The position numbers and the translations under genes are program-made. 36,445 bases of DNA from NCBI GenBank assembly GCA_016219175.1, contig JACRCD010000017.1, positions 1 through 36,445 on the forward strand, written 5' to 3'. Source of the stretch: Deltaproteobacteria bacterium (GTDB lineage Bacteria > Desulfobacterota > Desulfobulbia > Desulfobulbales > SURF-16). Under the pieces are notes generated by a model. That model did not search any database, was not told where the DNA came from, and saw only the letters and a list, made by a program, of their open reading frames with translations. Positions 33,042 through 36,445 of the stretch are shown here, piece by piece (position 1 is the first letter of the stretch; each line of letters opens with the position of its first letter).

Positions 33042-33204
33042 GGACTTAGAAATTTTCAAAATACCGTTTATCTGTATCGTCAGGCCAACATGTTTTTAGC
33101 TGGCATCCAGTGATGATCTGGATTCCGGCTTAAAACATGCCGGAATGACGGACCCTTCGAGACGTGATAAACGGTATATCAACAATTGCTGAATCCCTAA
33201 GTCC
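33042..33204 (-). repeat. Family 3 inverted-repeat element, long copy
   Basis: The outer ends GGACTTAG (33042-33049) and CTAAGTCC (33197-33204) are perfect inverted repeats, and inside them are ATACCGTTTATC and GATAAACGGTAT. Compared with the copy at 24836-24935 it has about 60 extra bases in the middle, including CATCCAGTGATGATCTGGAT and GCCGGAATGAC. It lies between two divergent sensor kinase genes. Confidence 0.8.
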
Positions 33205-33498
33205 TCCGGGGTCATTTAAGGTATTACTCAGGCAGTAAACCAAGAATAGCCACGCAACTGTAACACAATGTGAACAAACTATTGCCATTGTACACGATAA
33301 TACCCTCAACATTAAAAAAAAATTACAACAAATAATCCAGTCGCCATGATGCCTTACCGGCAGACAAACCGTATCCCCTTGACTTCTCCCGTTATTTCAT
33401 GCAAGTATCAAGAGAGGATCAGGGCTTGACCTGGCAATCTATTTTAGTTTTTTTAAAAAATGAGCAAATGGGCTCCTCATAAAGAAGAATACCTCGCA
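33205..33498. other. Leader region of the hybrid kinase gene
   Basis: This stretch should hold the native promoter of the hybrid kinase. TTGACT (33378-33383) and TTGACC (33424-33429) are possible -35 boxes, but no convincing -10 box follows either. AAAGAAG at 33481-33487, 11 bases before the ATG at 33499, may be the original ribosome site. Confidence 0.4.
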
Positions 33499-33624
33499 AT
33501 GACTGATGGCGTCGTAAAAAATACCCTGAAGGGCATAAATCCGATCTACTGCGTTGTAGCGTATTTTTGTTACTTAGCCATCCGTGCTTTGTCGCCGACT
33601 TTTTACGAGTTCATCAATGACTAA
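33499..33624 (+). CDS. 41-codon upstream reading frame created by a MITE insertion
   Basis: The ATG at 33499 is the left half of the 5-bp target duplication ATGAC and probably the original start codon of the hybrid kinase. It now reads through the family 2 element and ends at TAA 33622-33624, overlapping the new kinase start (ATGACTAA at 33617). The peptide is element-derived and unlikely to have a function of its own, but its translation could feed ribosomes to the kinase start. Confidence 0.4.
   Translation: MTDGVVKNTLKGINPIYCVVAYFCYLAIRALSPTFYEFIND
33504..33616 (-). mobile_element. Family 2 MITE-like element, copy B
   Basis: This 113-bp element has ends TGATGGCGTCGTAAAAAA and TTTTTACGAGTTCATCA and is flanked by ATGAC on both sides (33499-33503 and 33617-33621). 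It matches copy A (6082-6244) in reverse orientation at both ends and lacks about 50 bases of the middle. It carries no coding capacity for a transposase. Confidence 0.88.
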
Positions 33625-35890
33625 TCGGAAAATTATTTTTCTTCGCCCCCTGCTTTTCGCAACCATTCTGTTATTATTGCCGGCCCTCATCCGGCTGGTT
33701 CCCATCAATGCCCTGGCCGGGGAAAACAAATCACCCTTACCGCCCAGCGTCTCTCTAACCCCTGCCGAACAGGACTGGCTTGCCGCGCATCCGGTCATTC
33801 GTCTGGCCCCTGATCCTGAGTTCGCTCCCATTGAATATTTCGACCGCGCCGGCACTTATCAAGGGGTCGCCGCGGATATGATCAGACTGCTGGAGCTGAA
33901 ATTAGGAATTTCCTTTACCATCATCAGGGCCGCTGACTGGGACGAGGTGATGGTGCAATTTAAAAATCACGAAATCGACGCACTGGGGGCCATTGTCCCG
34001 ACACCTAACCGCAAGACATTCATGCGTATCAGCGAGCCTCTGCTGCAAGTTCCCGGAGCAATCATGGTCCGCAAGAATGTTGATGCCCAGCTGACTTTCC
34101 CTGCCCTCAGGGAATTGAAGGTCGCGGTCGTTTCCAACTACACGGCCCATGACATCATGCAGAAGGAATACCCGGAAATTGAGCTTGATGTGGTGAAAAC
34201 CACCACCGCGGGTCTGACCAAGGTCTCCTTCGGCATGGTGGACGCCTTTGTCGAAAATCTGGCTACCGCCACTTATTATCTCCAGGAAGCCGCCATCTCA
34301 AATGTCCATGTCGCAGGCGATACCCCTTTTACATACCAGTGGGGTATCGGCATCAGACAGGACTGGGGGGAGCTTGAAAGCATCATCAATAAAGGCATTG
34401 CCGCCATCTCCCAGGAGGAGCGGCGGGCCATCCTGGAACGCTGGCTTCCGACCCGGCAGCAATGGCAGCCGAACAAAAAACAGCTAGCGGCGTTCCTCAC
34501 GGTCATGGCGCTCCTCTGCGTTGCCGCTGTTTTCCTGTGGAATCTCTCGTTACGGCGCAAGGTGGCCCAGCGCACGGAAGCCCTGAATAAAATAATTGAT
34601 GAGCACCAGCAGGCAGAAGAAGAAATCCGCCTGCTCAACACCAATCTCGAACAGAGGGTACATGAACGGACAGCCGAACTGGAAAAAGAGATAACAGAAC
34701 GTATCCGGTCCGAGCAAGAGAGAATGGAGCTTGAGGAACGGCTGCGCCAGGCGCAGAAAATGGAATCAATCGGCACGCTTGCCGGAGGTATCGCCCACGA
34801 CTTCAACAATATTCTCACCGCCATATTCGGTTATGCGGAAATGGCGATCATCGATGCCGAAAATAGTAATAAATTAAAAGCAGATCTTGACGGAATTCTT
34901 CATGGGGCCAATAGAGCCCGCGACCTGGTAAGGCAGATTCTGACCTTCAGCAGGAAAACCGCTCAGGAACTCAAACCGCTCAGAATTCAATCCGTTGCCA
35001 AGGAAGTACTCAAACTCTTACGATCAACCATTCCGAGCACGATCGCCATCAACCAGCACATAGATACTGACTGTGAACCTGTATTGGCTGACCCGACCCA
35101 GATACATCAAGTCATGATGAACCTGTGCACCAATGCCTACCATGCCATGCGCAATTTTCCCGGGGAATTAAGCGTTTCCGTGCTGCCGGTGGTCTTGACC
35201 CCAACAGAGCTCGCCTCACGGATCCCCCTGGCGCCCGGCCGTTATGTCAAACTTGAGGTCAGCGATACCGGCAGCGGAATGTCCCGTGCGGTTTCAGAAA
35301 GAATCTTTGAACCCTATTTCACTACCAAGGAAAAAAGCGAGGGAACAGGTCTGGGACTTGCGGTCGTGCATGGTATTATTAAAAGTTTGCAGGGGCATAT
35401 TGAAGTTGAGAGCGAACCGGGGAAAGGAACAACTTTCAGGGTCTATCTCAAAACGGTCCGGGCTGCGGAAGAAATAAACGTGCAGGAACGGCAAAGCCTT
35501 CCCACAGGTTCTGAACGGATTCTTTTTATTGATGATGATGAGGCAATCGCCGAATTACAGAAAAAAAACCTGGAAAGCCTTGGGTATGGAGTAACGAGCT
35601 TGATAGACAGTGCGGAGGCCCTTGCCGCGTTTCAAAATTCCCCGGATGATTTTGATCTTCTTATCACCGATATGACCATGCCGAAAATGACCGGAGATGA
35701 ACTCGCCGGCCGCATTTTGGCTCTCCGGCCTGATATGCCTATTATTCTCTGCACCGGATTCAGTGAACGTATTGATGAAAAAAAAGCAAAACTTCTGGGT
35801 ATCAGTGAATTTATCATGAAACCGATCGCCAGAACCACTCTGGCCGTGGTTATCAGAAAGGTGCTTGACGAAAAAAAAGGCCCGCGCTGA
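33617..35890 (+). CDS. Hybrid histidine kinase with periplasmic solute-binding sensor and receiver domain
   Basis: The protein has 757 residues from the ATG at 33617. It has a signal/anchor (LLFATILLLLPALIRLVPIN), a periplasmic SBP_bac_3 domain (about 58-280, IRLAPDPEFAPIEYFDRAG to WLPTRQQW), a membrane helix (about 290-310), a coiled coil with VHERTAELEKEI, then the kinase: GTLAGGIAHDFNNILTAIFG with His394, MMNLCTNAYHAM, VSDTGSGM with Asp550 and GTGLGLAVVHGI. A C-terminal receiver follows with FIDDDEA, Asp685 in LLITDMTMPKMTG and Lys735. It resembles kinases that sense amino-acid-like ligands in the periplasm. The frame could extend to 33584, but that part is repeat DNA. It has no proper ribosome site because a family 2 element sits directly before the start. 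Confidence 0.93.
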   Translation: MTNRKIIFLRPLLFATILLLLPALIRLVPINALAGENKSPLPPSVSLTPAEQDWLAAHPVIRLAPDPEFAPIEYFDRAGTYQGVAADMIRLLELKLGISFTIIRAADWDEVMVQFKNHEIDALGAIVPTPNRKTFMRISEPLLQVPGAIMVRKNVDAQLTFPALRELKVAVVSNYTAHDIMQKEYPEIELDVVKTTTAGLTKVSFGMVDAFVENLATATYYLQEAAISNVHVAGDTPFTYQWGIGIRQDWGELESIINKGIAAISQEERRAILERWLPTRQQWQPNKKQLAAFLTVMALLCVAAVFLWNLSLRRKVAQRTEALNKIIDEHQQAEEEIRLLNTNLEQRVHERTAELEKEITERIRSEQERMELEERLRQAQKMESIGTLAGGIAHDFNNILTAIFGYAEMAIIDAENSNKLKADLDGILHGANRARDLVRQILTFSRKTAQELKPLRIQSVAKEVLKLLRSTIPSTIAINQHIDTDCEPVLADPTQIHQVMMNLCTNAYHAMRNFPGELSVSVLPVVLTPTELASRIPLAPGRYVKLEVSDTGSGMSRAVSERIFEPYFTTKEKSEGTGLGLAVVHGIIKSLQGHIEVESEPGKGTTFRVYLKTVRAAEEINVQERQSLPTGSERILFIDDDEAIAELQKKNLESLGYGVTSLIDSAEALAAFQNSPDDFDLLITDMTMPKMTGDELAGRILALRPDMPIILCTGFSERIDEKKAKLLGISEFIMKPIARTTLAVVIRKVLDEKKGPR

Positions 35891-35905
35891 AGCGGGCCTT
35901 CTGCT
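35871..35905. terminator. Hairpin terminator between hybrid kinase and Hsp20 genes
   Basis: AAGGCCCGC (35877-35885) pairs perfectly with GCGGGCCTT (35892-35900). On the minus strand it is followed by eight T, so it best serves the hsp20 gene; on plus only a weak T-rich stretch follows. The stop codon of the hybrid kinase lies in the six-base loop, so the hairpin overlaps its coding end. Confidence 0.85.
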
Positions 35906-35924
35906 GCTTAGAAACCGACAGAAC

Positions 35925-36380
35925 CTAATGAACGGTAATGTGGGCGATTCTCTTTTTCGCCTCCTCGGTTTTCGGCAAAGTGATTTTCAATACACCGTTT
36001 GTGAAGGTAGCCTCGATGCTGTCACTCTTTACCTCAACGGGGAGTTTGAAAGCGCGGTAGAAAGAACCGTAACGCCGCTCCATCCGGTGTACATGTCTGT
36101 CCGTTTCCTTGTGCTCCTCTTTTCTCTCACCCCTGATGACCAGCACATCATTTTCAAGGGAAATATCGATATCCTTCTTGTCCAGCCCGGGAAGATCGGC
36201 AACAACCTCAAGGGCCTTATCCGTTTCGTTGACATCAAGCCGCGGAGTCCATTTATTCTCCTCGGATGTCAGTTCGGGAAACATCGATCCTTCCCAGAAT
36301 CTCTTGAACATGTCCTCAAATCCCTCGAAAACATCCGGTACATCATGCTGACGACGTCTGAATGGCATAAGATCGAACAT
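35925..36380 (-). CDS. Hsp20 family small heat shock protein
   Basis: The 151-residue protein is an alpha-crystallin type chaperone that holds unfolded proteins. The core domain shows WTPRLDVNETDKALEVVADL, then PGLDKKDIDISLENDVLVIR, RRYGSFYRAFKLP and the conserved A-x-x-x-N-G-V-L motif in EATFTNGVLKITLPK. The C-terminal IxI-like motif is AHITVH. A strong GAGAGGAGGTG site precedes the ATG at 36380. Its promoter lies beyond, or at, the end of the window. Confidence 0.95.
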   Translation of the reverse strand: MFDLMPFRRRQHDVPDVFEGFEDMFKRFWEGSMFPELTSEENKWTPRLDVNETDKALEVVADLPGLDKKDIDISLENDVLVIRGERKEEHKETDRHVHRMERRYGSFYRAFKLPVEVKSDSIEATFTNGVLKITLPKTEEAKKRIAHITVH

Positions 36381-36445
36381 AATAACACCTCCTCTCTTGT
36401 CATTTGTACTTATCAGTTTTATCTTGTTTACCTCCTTCTAATTAA

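Noticed and set aside
33584-33616. Extension of the hybrid kinase by 11 codons to an ATG at 33584
   Set aside because: These codons lie wholly within the family 2 element, and the signal sequence begins naturally at the ATG at 33617.

Overview
The window looks like a chromosomal segment of a Gram-negative anaerobe, most likely a member of the Desulfobacterota (former Deltaproteobacteria). The reasons are an lpxD-fabZ-lpxA-lpxI lipid A block that uses LpxI, a PxxKW-type small cysteine-rich protein, an octaheme c-type cytochrome of the hydroxylamine-oxidoreductase type, several sensor kinases and one sigma-54 activator. This assignment is inference from gene content; no marker gene fixes the species.

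Layout. 1-2000: a GC-rich stretch with the end of a methyltransferase gene, an attC-like integron recombination site, a DHFR-family gene and a VOC-family gene, all on +. 2240-2660: an orphan XRE-type antitoxin-like gene whose 3' end is replaced by a small inverted-repeat element. 2664-6321: a Tat-exported amidohydrolase (-) and the octaheme cytochrome (+), the latter behind a promoter with a Crp/Fnr-type palindrome centred near -41.5. 6334-9811: a papain-like peptidase, a GH13 glycosidase and a DUF3467 gene on -. 10403-18646: a long - strand run read as lpxD-fabZ-lpxA-lpxI-(MurU-like)-(AmgK-like)-der, then a separately promoted sigma-54 activator gene; this joins outer-membrane lipid A synthesis to a predicted sugar-1-phosphate kinase/nucleotidyltransferase pair and a ribosome-assembly GTPase. 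18829-21984: IHF/HU, enolase, PilC (-). 22335-25745: PxxKW protein, an unknown helical protein coupled to a CheY-like regulator, an anchored unknown protein and a Bax-inhibitor-1 family protein. 25992-30137: a 1381-residue SNF2 helicase, possibly made from a leaderless mRNA. 30371-36380: small exported protein, zinc-ribbon protein, PAS histidine kinase, periplasmic-sensor hybrid histidine kinase, Hsp20.

The most unusual aspect is the density of short non-coding inverted-repeat elements. I find four families: family 1 (3 copies, about 133 bp), family 2 (2 copies with perfect 5-bp target duplications), family 3 (2 copies) and family 4 (1 copy with an 8-bp target duplication). There is also a heptamer array of the ATGGCTC type. 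Several of them touch genes: one replaces the end of the antitoxin-like gene, one sits exactly on the start codon of the hybrid kinase and duplicates it, one abuts a stop codon, and the heptamer array leaves a lipid A operon gene without a visible ribosome binding site. No rRNA, tRNA or CRISPR array was seen.
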